Source: Streptomyces venezuelae (GTDB taxonomy: Bacteria; Actinomycetota; Actinomycetes; Streptomycetales; Streptomycetaceae). From it: a DNA stretch of 64,000 bases. Shown here piece after piece: positions 1-7,497 of the stretch (position 1 is its first letter; the number at the start of each line of letters is the position of its first letter). Both the position numbers and the translations under genes were made by a program. The stretch is taken from NCBI RefSeq assembly GCF_008642315.1, contig NZ_CP029192.1:8618001-8682000 (forward strand). Reading direction: 5' to 3'. The notes below the pieces were generated by a model, which worked only from the letters and a program-made list of their open reading frames with translations, was not told the DNA's origin and made no database searches.

Positions 1-1
1 C

Positions 2-118
2 ATCGCCAAGGAGGAGGACGGCCTCTTCCCGGCCTCCCTCACGGCGCTCGACGGCGACGAGTGGAACCTCTCCATGGCGGCGTGGCGCGAGGCGCATCCC
101 CGTCGAAGGGGTGCCTAG
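2..118 (+). CDS. C-terminal end of a hemerythrin-like (HHE) protein, partial
   Basis: The last 38 codons of a gene that enters from the left edge and stops with TAG at 116-118. The visible peptide contains KEEDGLFPASL, which matches the last metal-ligand helix of HHE/hemerythrin-domain proteins, where a His (probably the codon cut by the window edge) and the Glu bind the diiron site. Such small cytoplasmic proteins bind O2 or take part in redox and iron handling. Its stop overlaps the stop of the convergent VOC gene by 4 bp. The N-terminal part is not visible, so the call rests on a short motif. Confidence 0.6.
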   Translation: MAKEEDGLFPASLTALDGDEWNLSMAAWREAHPRRRGA

Positions 119-519
119 TCCGCCGACCGGCGTGCGGCGGGGGTGAAGAAGTTGACGAGATTGCCGTCGGGGTCGCGCAGGAGCAGGGAGCGGTTGCCCC
201 AGGGCATGGTCGTCGGCTCGTTGACGAAGTCGGTGACCCAGCTGGTCAGGGCGTTGTGCACGTGGTCGACGTCGTCGACGAGGAACTCGATGATCACGCT
301 GTGGTTGGCGGCCGGACGCGCGGACCCGGGGGCGAAGAGCGGAACCGTGCGGGTGCTCGCGATCGCCAGGGTCGCGGTCGGGGTCCTGAGCTCGGCGAAG
401 TCCTCGGTGGCCCAGGTGGCGGGGGTTCCGGTGGCCTTCTCGTAGAAGACGACGAGACGTGCGACATCGTCGGTGATGACGCGGATGGAGACGAAGTCGG
501 TCGTTGCGGTGGCGTGCAT
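115..519 (-). CDS. VOC-family (glyoxalase/bleomycin-resistance fold) protein
   Basis: A 134-residue protein with one vicinal-oxygen-chelate repeat pair. It has an N-terminal segment FVSIRVITDDVARLVVFYEK and a C-terminal segment ending LLLRDPDGNLVNFFTP, the usual VOC strand with RDPDGN before the last metal-ligand strand. I chose the ATG at 519 because GAGGAG lies about 10 nt upstream; the open frame extends 26 codons further without such a site. It is divergent from a WYL/YafY regulator with an operator-like palindrome between them, a common pairing in which the regulator controls the VOC gene. Members are dioxygenases, lyases or binding proteins, and the substrate here cannot be read from the sequence. 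Confidence 0.85.
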   Translation of the reverse strand: MHATATTDFVSIRVITDDVARLVVFYEKATGTPATWATEDFAELRTPTATLAIASTRTVPLFAPGSARPAANHSVIIEFLVDDVDHVHNALTSWVTDFVNEPTTMPWGNRSLLLRDPDGNLVNFFTPAARRSAD

Positions 520-623
520 GTTGCTCTGCTCCTCGGTCGCTGAGTGGCGCTGCGACGCGCCGTGTCGTACCGCGCCGCTTTGTGTGCCGCGGTCCATGTG
601 CTCTGCACGCTAGGACGAATAGT

Positions 624-638
624 GGACAGAATCGGTCC
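624..638. promoter_or_regulatory. Candidate operator of the WYL regulator
   Basis: The near-perfect palindrome GGACAGAATCGGTCC lies between the divergent VOC and WYL genes, inside a longer symmetric block whose outer arms are AGGAC (612-616) and GTCCT (635-639). Such GGACA...TGTCC dyads are typical of YafY/WYL-controlled intergenic regions in actinobacteria. I infer autoregulation and control of the VOC gene. Confidence 0.45.
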
Positions 639-649
639 TGTATCGACGT

Positions 650-655
650 TAGGGT
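650..655 (+). promoter_or_regulatory. -10 element TAGGGT of a probably leaderless transcript
   Basis: TAGGGT is followed by six bases and then the ATG at 662. No Shine-Dalgarno sequence lies between them, so transcription should begin at or next to the start codon. No convincing -35 is seen; the operator at 624-638 occupies that area. Confidence 0.35.
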
Positions 656-661
656 GCAGAC

Positions 662-1672
662 ATGTCTCGACCGGTCGGCCGCGTGCTCACGCTCCTGGAA
701 CTCCTGCAGTCCGGCGGCACCCGCACGGTCGCCGAGCTCGCCGAACGGCTCGGCGTCGACGGGCGGACCGTACGGCGCTACGTGGACCAGCTGATCGACC
801 TCGATGTGCCGGTCGAGTCCGTGCGCGGCCGTTACGGCGGCTACCGGCTCGCCCCCGGTACGGCGCTGCCCCCGCTCATGTTCGGCGACGACGAGGCGCT
901 CGCCGTACTGCTCGGGCTGATCGCCGGGCGCCGCGCGGGCCTCACCCCCGGGGGCACAGCCGGTGAGACGGCGGCGGCCAAGATCCGACGTGTGCTGCCC
1001 GCCCGCATCGCCCGTCGGCTCGACGCGGTCCTCGACTCCCTGGCCCTCACCGGGGAGTCGGGCGCCTTGCCCGCGCCCGACTCGGAGGTGCTGCTGACTC
1101 TGGCCGACGCGGTACGTCATCGCAGGCCGGTCGCTCTCCGGTACACGGACCGCAAAGGGGCGCGCGGCGACCGCACCCTGCATCCGTACGGGATCGTCGC
1201 CCACGCCGGCCGGTGGTACGTCACGGGTGAGGACCCGGACATCGACCAGGACCGGACCCTCCGGCTCGACCGCATCACATCGGCGCGGCCTCTGGTGGGC
1301 GGTTCGTTCGAGGTGCCGGACGGGTTCGATCCGGCGGACCGTGTACTGACCGGGTTCGCCACGGCCGCGTACCGCTACGAGGTGACGCTGCGGATCCGGG
1401 GCACGGTCGAGCAGGTCCGCGCACGCCTTCCTGTGAGCGTCGCGATTCTGGAGGAGTGCGCGGGCGAGGACGAGAACGACGACGAGGGTGAGGGGACTGT
1501 TCGCCGTGAGCCCTGGGTGCGTGGCGAGCTGCGGGTGGAGCGCCTCGACTGGCTGCCGCCCCTCCTCGCGTCGCTCGACCGGCCGTTCGTCATCGAACGC
1601 CCCGACGAGCTGCGCGGGCTCGTCGCCGAGTTCGCCGATCGTCTCGCCTCCTTCGCCCGCCGCCCGGTGTGA
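662..1672 (+). CDS. HTH-WYL (YafY/DeoR-type) transcriptional regulator
   Basis: A 336-residue one-component regulator. Residues about 5-60 form an HTH_11 winged helix (LLQSGGTRTVAELAERLGVD, then TVRRYVDQL, then RYGGYRL). Residues about 140-220 hold the WYL domain (RPVALRYTDRKG, LHPYGIVAHAGRWYVTG, RLDRI), a ligand-sensing SH3-like fold. A C-terminal WYL-associated segment follows, with an acidic run EDENDDEGEG near residue 270. It is divergent from the VOC gene with a palindrome between them, so it probably controls both. The start appears leaderless. The ligand is unknown. Confidence 0.93.
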   Translation: MSRPVGRVLTLLELLQSGGTRTVAELAERLGVDGRTVRRYVDQLIDLDVPVESVRGRYGGYRLAPGTALPPLMFGDDEALAVLLGLIAGRRAGLTPGGTAGETAAAKIRRVLPARIARRLDAVLDSLALTGESGALPAPDSEVLLTLADAVRHRRPVALRYTDRKGARGDRTLHPYGIVAHAGRWYVTGEDPDIDQDRTLRLDRITSARPLVGGSFEVPDGFDPADRVLTGFATAAYRYEVTLRIRGTVEQVRARLPVSVAILEECAGEDENDDEGEGTVRREPWVRGELRVERLDWLPPLLASLDRPFVIERPDELRGLVAEFADRLASFARRPV

Positions 1673-1685
1673 TCGGACACAAACC

Positions 1686-2615
1686 CTAGGACCGTCGGGA
1701 GGGCGTGGCGCGCTGCGGCGGGACCGGCGCCAGACGGTACGCATCCCCGTCCGACACCACGCGGCCGGACGTCGGGTCGGGGAAGTGGGTGCCGAGGAGC
1801 AGGGTCTCCGTGTCGGCGAGCGAGGCGAGCAGATCGCTGCGTGTGGCTTCGGCCAGCGCGGGGTCGATGTCCACGCAGCTTCCTATGTGGGGGTGGGGGA
1901 GTTGGACGGGATGGTGGAGCAAGTCGCCCGTGATCAGGGCTGATTGGCTGTTGCTGCTCACTTGGACGGCGAGGTGGCCGGGGGTGTGACCTGGGGTGGG
2001 TATCAGCCGCAGGCCGTGGGCGACTTCGGCGCCCTGGGCCGGTACGTCGACGAGGTCGAGCAGTCCCGCGTCCTCGATCGGATGCACGGAGTCGCGGAAC
2101 ATCTGCTGTCGCGGTTCGTCCATGGCGTGGCCGGCCCAGAACTCCCGCTCGGCGCGTGAGGTGACGTAGCGGGCGCGGGGGAAGGTGGGGAGCCACGTGC
2201 CCGCCTCCTCGCGGGTGTTCCAGCCGACGTGGTCGGTGTGCAGGTGGGTGAGGACGACCAGGTCGACCGAGTCCGGTGGGAAGCCGGCGTCGGTGAGACG
2301 CTGGAGGTAGTCGGTGCGGAGGTCGTGCCAGGCCGGGTTGGCGCGCGTCTTGCCGTTGCCGATGCCGGTGTCGACCAGCACGCGGAGCGTTCCCACGGTG
2401 AGTGCGAAGGTGTGGCTGTCGAGGTGCAGGGTGCCTGTGGGGTCTGCGAAGTCCGGTTGCAGCCAAGGGTGTTGGTTCGTCACATCCGGCGTCGCGGACG
2501 GGAGCAGCCAGGGGCCGGTTTCGGGTGGCAGGGGGATCTCGTCGATGCGGTGGATGGTGACGTCGCCGACGGTCCAGTGCGGGGTTCGGAGCGGGGGTGG
2601 GGTCTGCGCCTGCAT
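1686..2615 (-). CDS. MBL-fold metallo-hydrolase
   Basis: A 309-residue metallo-beta-lactamase-fold enzyme. The zinc-binding motif HLHTDHVGWN supplies His124, His126, Asp128 and His129. Later ligands appear in PTPGHTPGH and GDLLHH. Length and layout match the family of lactonase/quorum-quenching-like and other hydrolases; no signal peptide is seen. It converges on the WYL gene with 13 bp between stops and diverges from the amidase operon, with a palindrome between them. The substrate is unknown. Confidence 0.9.
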   Translation of the reverse strand: MQAQTPPPLRTPHWTVGDVTIHRIDEIPLPPETGPWLLPSATPDVTNQHPWLQPDFADPTGTLHLDSHTFALTVGTLRVLVDTGIGNGKTRANPAWHDLRTDYLQRLTDAGFPPDSVDLVVLTHLHTDHVGWNTREEAGTWLPTFPRARYVTSRAEREFWAGHAMDEPRQQMFRDSVHPIEDAGLLDLVDVPAQGAEVAHGLRLIPTPGHTPGHLAVQVSSNSQSALITGDLLHHPVQLPHPHIGSCVDIDPALAEATRSDLLASLADTETLLLGTHFPDPTSGRVVSDGDAYRLAPVPPQRATPSRRS

Positions 2616-2673
2616 GCGTGCTCCTCGTTAAGGCTAAGTGTTTGCTTTAAGTGAGCGTAGGTCCTATGTTCGG

Positions 2674-2692
2674 GCTAACGCAAACGGTTAGC
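2674..2692. promoter_or_regulatory. Perfect 6-bp inverted repeat, operator-like
   Basis: GCTAACGCAAACGGTTAGC has perfect 6-bp arms around a 7-bp spacer. It sits midway between the divergent MBL gene (start 2615) and the AtzG/amidase operon (start 2756). Its size suits a TetR-type dimer, and the TetR gene closing the amidase operon is the obvious candidate; that link is inference. TAAGTG occurs twice as a direct repeat just to the left (about 2635-2660). Confidence 0.5.
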
Positions 2693-2755
2693 TTTTAGCG
2701 GGGGCCCGTCTTTGACACCCCACGCATCCGCCCCACCACCCGAGAAAGAGGCCCC

Positions 2756-3028
2756 ATGCCCGACGTAGAACCGCCTCTCACCCCGCCGGAAGCCGCCCGG
2801 TGGGCGGCACGTTCCGGACTGCCGCTGACCGGGGACCGTGCCCAGGCGGTCGCAGTCACGGCCGACCACATTCACTCGGTCGTCTCCGTCCTGCGAGAAC
2901 TGGACTTCGCCGATACTCCGCCCACCGCTCACCGCGCGGCGGAGGAAAACGACGGAACCTACGGAGCTCACGGAACCTACGGAGCTCACGGAACCCACGG
3001 TTCGGAGATTCACAATGCAGCCCTATGA
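2756..3028 (+). CDS. Small GatC/AtzG-like partner of the amidase
   Basis: A 90-residue protein with ribosome binding site GAAAGAGG. Residues about 8-58 (TPPEAARWAARSGLPLTGDR, then a hydrophobic helix and LRELDFADT) resemble the GatC/AtzG-type peptide that wraps around amidase-signature enzymes. The last 25 residues come from an 18-bp tandem repeat and read GTYGAHGTYGAHGTHG. Its stop lies 14 bp inside the downstream amidase gene, so translation is probably coupled. The family call rests on length, composition and context. Confidence 0.6.
   Translation: MPDVEPPLTPPEAARWAARSGLPLTGDRAQAVAVTADHIHSVVSVLRELDFADTPPTAHRAAEENDGTYGAHGTYGAHGTHGSEIHNAAL
2953..3000 (+). repeat. 18-bp tandem repeat, about 2.7 copies, inside a coding region
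   Basis: CGGAACCTACGGAGCTCA is repeated exactly at 2953-2970 and 2971-2988, then partially as CGGAACCCACGG at 2989-3000. It encodes the Gly-Thr-Tyr-Gly-Ala-His tail of the small AtzG-like protein and covers the leader of the amidase gene, whose start is at 3015. The exact identity of the two units suggests a recent slippage duplication. Confidence 0.9.
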
Positions 3029-4454
3029 GTTGACCCTCGCCGCCGCTGCCGAGGAGATACGGACGCGGCGACTGTCCCCCGTCGAGCTGGTGGACTCGGT
3101 GCTCGACCGGATCGCTCGGACGGAACCCTCCCTCCAGGCCTATGTCACGGTGACGGCGGAACGGGCCCGCGCGTCGGCGCGCGCGGCCGAACGCGCAACC
3201 GCCCCCGGCGCCCCCGCCGCCTCCTCGCACGGGCCGCTGCACGGAATCCCCGTGGCCCTGAAGGACCTCATCGACGTCGCCGGTGTCGCGACCACCGCGA
3301 GCTCCCGCGTCCGCGCGGACCACCCCGTGGCCGCCGCGGACAGCACGGTCGCCGCCCGCCTGGCCGAAGCCGGCACCGCCCTCGTCGGCAAGACGCACAC
3401 CCATGAGTTCGCCTACGGGCTCACCACGCCCCAGACCGGCAACGCCTGGGACCCGGACCGCGTGGCGGGCGGTTCCAGCGGCGGGTCGGCCGTCGCCGTC
3501 GCGGCCGCCGCGGCGACCTTCGCCCTGGGGACCGACACCGGAGGGTCGATCCGCGTACCGGCCGCGTTGAACGGCGTCGTCGGCCTCAAGCCGACGTACG
3601 GCCTCGTGCCCCGGCACGGCGTGACGTCGCTGTCCTGGTCGCTGGACCACGTGGGCCCGCTGACGCGTACCGTCGAGGACGCCGCGCTGGTGATGTCCGT
3701 CCTCGCGGGCCACGATCCCCGCGACCCCGCCAGTCTCCCCACGCCGCCCGGCGTGGAGTACCGGCCGCTCCCGGGCGCGGACCTGACGGGAGTACGGGTC
3801 GGCGTACCGCGCAACTACTACTTCGAGCACGTCGACCCCGAGGTCGAGGTGGCCGTGCGCGGCGCCGTCAAGCAGCTGGAGGCCCTCGGCGCGACGCTCG
3901 TCGAGGTCGAGATCCCGATGACCCGCTACGTCCAGGCCACCCAGTGGGGCCTGATGGTTCCCGAGGCCACCGCCTATCACGAGCAGACCCTGCGCTCGGC
4001 GCCCGAACAGTACGGCGCCGACATCCGTGTCCTGCTGGAGGCCGGCGCGCTCATGTCCGCCGGTGACTATCTGCGCGCCCAGCGGGCCCGCACCCTCATG
4101 CGGCAGGCGTGGCTGCGCATGCTGGACGAGGTCGACGTGATCGCCGCGCCGACCGTTCCCCTGTCGGCGGTCCGTACGGGTCAGGAGGTCGTCGTGTGGC
4201 CCGACGGCACGAGCGAGAGCGTCTCCGACGCGTACGTCCGCCTGTCGGCCCCCGCGGACATCACCGGTGTCCCGGCGCTCTCGGTCCCGGTCGGCCGTGA
4301 CGCCGCGGGGATGCCCATCGGCATGCAGCTGCTCGGACGGCCGCTCGCCGAGGCCATGGTGCTGCGGGTGGGGCACGCGTACGAGGAGGCGGTGCCCGCG
4401 CGTGGACCCGCTCCGGTGACAGTCCCGGCGGGCGGGCCGGGCGGCGCCCTTTAG
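3015..4454 (+). CDS. Amidase-signature family hydrolase (GatA/AtzE type)
   Basis: A 479-residue cytoplasmic amidase. The Ser-cisSer-Lys triad is visible: Lys83 in VALKDLID, the cis-Ser (Ser154) in GGSSGGSA and nucleophile Ser178 in TDTGGSIR. The last two are 24 residues apart, as in characterised members. The ATG at 3015 was chosen because homology to the family begins there (LTLAAAAEEIRTRRLSPVEL); upstream codons in this frame overlap the small partner gene. It probably works with the AtzG-like peptide, as AtzE-AtzG does in carboxybiuret hydrolysis, but the actual amide substrate is unknown. The TetR gene starts 3 bp after the stop. Confidence 0.9.
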   Translation: MQPYELTLAAAAEEIRTRRLSPVELVDSVLDRIARTEPSLQAYVTVTAERARASARAAERATAPGAPAASSHGPLHGIPVALKDLIDVAGVATTASSRVRADHPVAAADSTVAARLAEAGTALVGKTHTHEFAYGLTTPQTGNAWDPDRVAGGSSGGSAVAVAAAAATFALGTDTGGSIRVPAALNGVVGLKPTYGLVPRHGVTSLSWSLDHVGPLTRTVEDAALVMSVLAGHDPRDPASLPTPPGVEYRPLPGADLTGVRVGVPRNYYFEHVDPEVEVAVRGAVKQLEALGATLVEVEIPMTRYVQATQWGLMVPEATAYHEQTLRSAPEQYGADIRVLLEAGALMSAGDYLRAQRARTLMRQAWLRMLDEVDVIAAPTVPLSAVRTGQEVVVWPDGTSESVSDAYVRLSAPADITGVPALSVPVGRDAAGMPIGMQLLGRPLAEAMVLRVGHAYEEAVPARGPAPVTVPAGGPGGAL

Positions 4455-4457
4455 GGT

Positions 4458-5027
4458 GTGGTCGTGAGTCGTAGACCGATGGCGCGCCCCGGCGGGCGCA
4501 GTGCCCGCGTGCAGGAGGCGGTGCACACAGCTGTACGCGAACTCGCGGACGAGGTGGGCCGCGACGCGCTGACCGTTCCGCTGATCGCGGCCCGCGCCGA
4601 GGTCACCCCGTCCACGGTCTACCGTCGGTGGGGCGACCTGCAGGCGCTCCTGTCGGACGTGGCGGTCGAACGGCTGCGTCCGGAGGCGCCGCCGGAGGAC
4701 CTCGGGGACCTCGGGAGCGATCTGCGCTCCTGGGCCGAGCAGTTCCTCGACGAGATGGGTTCGCCCGCGGGTCGCGCGTACATCCGGGACGCCCTGCTCG
4801 GCGACCCCGACGGCAGCAACGCGGGCCGGTGCTCCGCCTACGCGGCCGAACAGGTCGATGTCATCCTCGCCCGCGCGGCGGACCGCGGGGAGAGCGCGCC
4901 CGAGGTCGAGACGGTGCTCGACCACGTCGTCGCGCCCATGATGTACCGCATCCTGTTCCGCCCGTCCGGATGCGACGCGGCCTACGCGCGACGGCTGGTG
5001 GCCGGAGTGCTCGACGCCCCCTCGTAG
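4458..5027 (+). CDS. TetR/AcrR-family regulator
   Basis: A 189-residue repressor-type protein. Residues about 15-65 hold the TetR HTH (LTVPLIAARAEVTPSTVYRRWGDLQALLSDV). The rest is a helical ligand-binding domain (SWAEQFLDEM, AYIRDALLGD, DHVVAPMMYRILFR). The start is the GTG at 4458, three bases after the amidase stop, or the GTG at 4464. As the last gene of the operon it probably regulates the amidase and perhaps the divergent MBL gene through the palindrome at 2674-2692. Confidence 0.9.
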   Translation: MVVSRRPMARPGGRSARVQEAVHTAVRELADEVGRDALTVPLIAARAEVTPSTVYRRWGDLQALLSDVAVERLRPEAPPEDLGDLGSDLRSWAEQFLDEMGSPAGRAYIRDALLGDPDGSNAGRCSAYAAEQVDVILARAADRGESAPEVETVLDHVVAPMMYRILFRPSGCDAAYARRLVAGVLDAPS

Positions 5028-5064
5028 GCGCGGTGCGGGTAAGGCGGGTGGTCGTCGGCGCCGC

Positions 5065-5787
5065 TCATTCGTCCCCGTAACCGGGCCGGGCGCACGCCAC
5101 CACCCCGTCCACCGCCACGAACCGTGCCGTCAGCTTGTCGCCGTCGTCGCGTCCCACCACGGCGAGGAGCACCTCGACGGTGTGCTCCGTCTCGTCGGCG
5201 TAGGCGCCCTTGGGGACGGAGGCGCTGAGTGTGCGCACCTCTGCGATGTCGAAGCCGGCGCGTGCGCACTCCGCGAACAGGTCCTGCAGCAGGCCCGGAC
5301 GTTGCAGGTACGTGATGCGGTAGTGGACGGGTACCGAGCGCAGCAGGGAGAGTCGGCGGGCCAGGGGGCGCACGGCGTACGCGACGAGGAAGTACGACGC
5401 GGTGGCGAGCGCCGCGAGCAGGGGCAGGCCGGCTGCCGCCGCGGAGCCCACGGCGGCCGTCAGCCAGATGGTCGCGGCCGTGGTCAGGCCCTGCACGGAT
5501 CCCCGCTGCACGAAGATGACGCCGGCGCCGATGAAGCCGAGTCCGGAGACGATCTGCGCGGCCACGCGGGACGGGTCGAGGGTGACGGTGCCGGACTGCA
5601 GCACATCGGTGAAGCCGTACTTGCTGACCAGCGTGAACAGCGCGGCGCCCACGCCGACGGTCGTGTAGGTCCGCAGGCCCGCGGCCTTCTGGCGGATCTC
5701 ACGCTCCAGGCCGATCGCGGCGGACAGGCCGAAGGCCACGGCGAACTCGGCCAGCTGTACCCAGCTCTGGCCAGTGGGTTCCATCAC
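5065..5787 (-). CDS. MgtC/SapB-family membrane protein
   Basis: A 240-residue inner-membrane protein. About five membrane helices fill residues 8-150, with the family motifs GLSAAIGLEREIRQKAAGLR, VAAQIVSGLGFIGAGVI and GLTTAATIWLTAAVG. A cytoplasmic C-terminal domain of about 85 residues follows (RITYLQRPGLLQDLFAECAR), resembling the ACT-like domain of long MgtC homologues. MgtC proteins help survival at low magnesium or in acid. It stands alone, and I could not recognise an M-box or other magnesium leader upstream. Two adjacent ATGs begin the frame. Confidence 0.92.
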   Translation of the reverse strand: MMEPTGQSWVQLAEFAVAFGLSAAIGLEREIRQKAAGLRTYTTVGVGAALFTLVSKYGFTDVLQSGTVTLDPSRVAAQIVSGLGFIGAGVIFVQRGSVQGLTTAATIWLTAAVGSAAAAGLPLLAALATASYFLVAYAVRPLARRLSLLRSVPVHYRITYLQRPGLLQDLFAECARAGFDIAEVRTLSASVPKGAYADETEHTVEVLLAVVGRDDGDKLTARFVAVDGVVACARPGYGDE

Positions 5788-6282
5788 CGCACCCGGCCCT
5801 GGTCACTCGGTTCCATCACTCGTCCTCACCCCGGCCGTACGGTCTTCCGTCCCTCCTCGTGCCCACTGTTGTCGATGGGACACACGTCCGCGATCCGGGC
5901 GGCGTCCGCGGGGATCGTCGCGAACCGGCCATTGTCCGGACGGGCAGGCTCCGCCGGCGCCCGCGTCAGGTCCCGTGGGTGAGGGCGTCTGCGTACGTAA
6001 TTCCCCTCTGTCGCACATGGATGTACGTGTCCGTCATGACGTCCCTCACGTCACAGGCGACGCTCATATCCCATCCGTCACGTGCGTCCTGACGGAACTC
6101 GCGCCTCCCTTTGTGGTGGCGCCGATGGTCCGCCCTGCGCACCCCGCGCCGCGCTTTTCGGACAGCGGATCCCGCACCTTGTAGCGCGCTCGGAGCGCTG
6201 GCTACGATCCCGCTCTCGTTTCACTCCCATACCACTTTCTTCACATCTCTTCACGGCAGCTTCATGTTCATGGAGGAATTGC
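5788..6282. other. Divergent intergenic region, 495 bp
   Basis: No gene is supported between mgtC-like (minus) and the MFS gene (plus). The right part holds a recognisable promoter for the RiPP operon (6179-6208) and a GGAGGAA ribosome binding site at 6272-6278. The left part has two copies of GGTTCCATCAC (about 5778 and 5809) but no riboswitch I can recognise. Confidence 0.6.
6179..6208 (+). promoter_or_regulatory. Promoter of the RiPP operon with an internal palindrome
   Basis: -35 TTGTAG (6179-6184) and -10 TACGAT (6203-6208) are separated by 18 bp and lie about 75 bp before the MFS start. The inverted repeat AGCGC-N7-GCGCT (6183-6199) fills the spacer, a position suited to a repressor. 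No regulator gene lies inside the operon. Confidence 0.5.
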
Positions 6283-7497
6283 GTGGAGTCGTTACCCCTC
6301 ACTTCCGCAGGCACCTCCGCCCGCGACTACCGCCTCTTCTGGTGGGCCAACGCGACCGACGCGCTCGGCACCCAGGCATCCGGGGTCGTACTCCCGCTGC
6401 TGCTCCTCTCCCTCGGTCACTCCGCGCAGACCGCGGGGCTCGTCGCCGGCCTCTCGCTGGCCGCCGGAATCCTGCTGGGACCGCTCGCCGCCGTCCCCGC
6501 CGACCGTGGCGCACGCAAGACGATCATGTTCTGGGCCGCCGCCGTCTCCGCGCTCGCCATGGGCTCCGTCGCCCTGGTCCTCGCCCTCGGACACCTCACG
6601 CTCGCGCACCTCCTGGGCGCCGTCCTCGTCGAACGCTTCGCCACCGCCACCCATGACGCCGCCTCACGCGGCACCGTCGCCCTGGTCTGCCCGCCCGACG
6701 ACCAGCCGCGCGCCGTCGCCCGGCTCGCCGCCGCCGACCAGGGCGCCCTCATCCTCGGCCCCGCCCTCGGCGGCGCCGCCTACCAGCTCTCGCGTGCGCT
6801 GCCGTTCCTTGCCGACGCCCTCTCGTACGCCGTAGCCGCATGCTGTGTACGCGGCATGCGGGCCGAACTGAAAGCCCCGGCGGAGCCCACCGGGGGAGGG
6901 CTGCTCCGTGAGGCCGCCGCCGGGCTGCGCCTCGTGCGGCGCGAACCGCTGCTCCGCCTCGTCCTGGTGTGGATCGCCCTCGTCAACGGCGTCGCCGTCG
7001 CGCTCTACTACGCCGCCGTCTTCGCGCTGGAACGCTCCGGCTCGGGCGCCCTCCCGATGGGCGTCGTCCTCGCGGTCTCCGGGGCCACCGGTCTCGCCGG
7101 GTCGCTCGCCGCGCCCCGGGTCGCCGTACGCGTCGGCGCCGCCCGGGTCCTCGTAGCCGTGACCTGGCTCCTCGTACCGCTCACCGCGGCCCTCGCCACC
7201 GCCGCCGGGCCCTGGACGTACGGCCTGCTGCTCGGCGCGGTCTGCCTGCTCGTGCCGCTGCCCGCCGTCGTCCTGCAGGCGCGCGCCCTTCTCGTGACGG
7301 AACCCTCGCTGCAGGCACGCGTCGGCGCGGTCCTCGCGACGGCGTCCGGTGGCACCGCCGCCCTCGCCCCCGTCCTCGCGGGACTGTGCGCGGACCGGAT
7401 CGGCACCGCCGCACCCGCACTGGGCTGTGCCGCCCTGCTCACCCTGCTCGCCGTGCACACCACACGGCGCGCCGCCCTCACGGAGGCCGCCGCGTGA
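6283..7497 (+). CDS. MFS transporter, probable exporter of the RiPP operon
   Basis: A 404-residue major facilitator protein with about 12 hydrophobic segments. It has the cytoplasmic-loop motif PADRGARKTIMFW after helix 2 and the N-terminal DYRLFWWANATDALGTQASG typical of MFS drug exporters of the macrolide-efflux type. The GTG at 6283 was chosen because GGAGGAA lies 5 nt upstream. It is the first gene of a tight operon: its TGA overlaps the GTG of the S9 peptidase by 4 bp. In this context it most likely exports the matured peptide or confers self-resistance. Confidence 0.92.
   Translation: MESLPLTSAGTSARDYRLFWWANATDALGTQASGVVLPLLLLSLGHSAQTAGLVAGLSLAAGILLGPLAAVPADRGARKTIMFWAAAVSALAMGSVALVLALGHLTLAHLLGAVLVERFATATHDAASRGTVALVCPPDDQPRAVARLAAADQGALILGPALGGAAYQLSRALPFLADALSYAVAACCVRGMRAELKAPAEPTGGGLLREAAAGLRLVRREPLLRLVLVWIALVNGVAVALYYAAVFALERSGSGALPMGVVLAVSGATGLAGSLAAPRVAVRVGAARVLVAVTWLLVPLTAALATAAGPWTYGLLLGAVCLLVPLPAVVLQARALLVTEPSLQARVGAVLATASGGTAALAPVLAGLCADRIGTAAPALGCAALLTLLAVHTTRRAALTEAAA

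Noticed and set aside
2856..4925. Long minus-strand open frame of about 690 codons
   Set aside because: Antisense to the amidase and TetR genes, with no recognisable domain.
5788..6082. Magnesium-sensing leader upstream of the MgtC-like gene
   Set aside because: No M-box-like conserved sequence or obvious proline-rich leader ORF was recognised.
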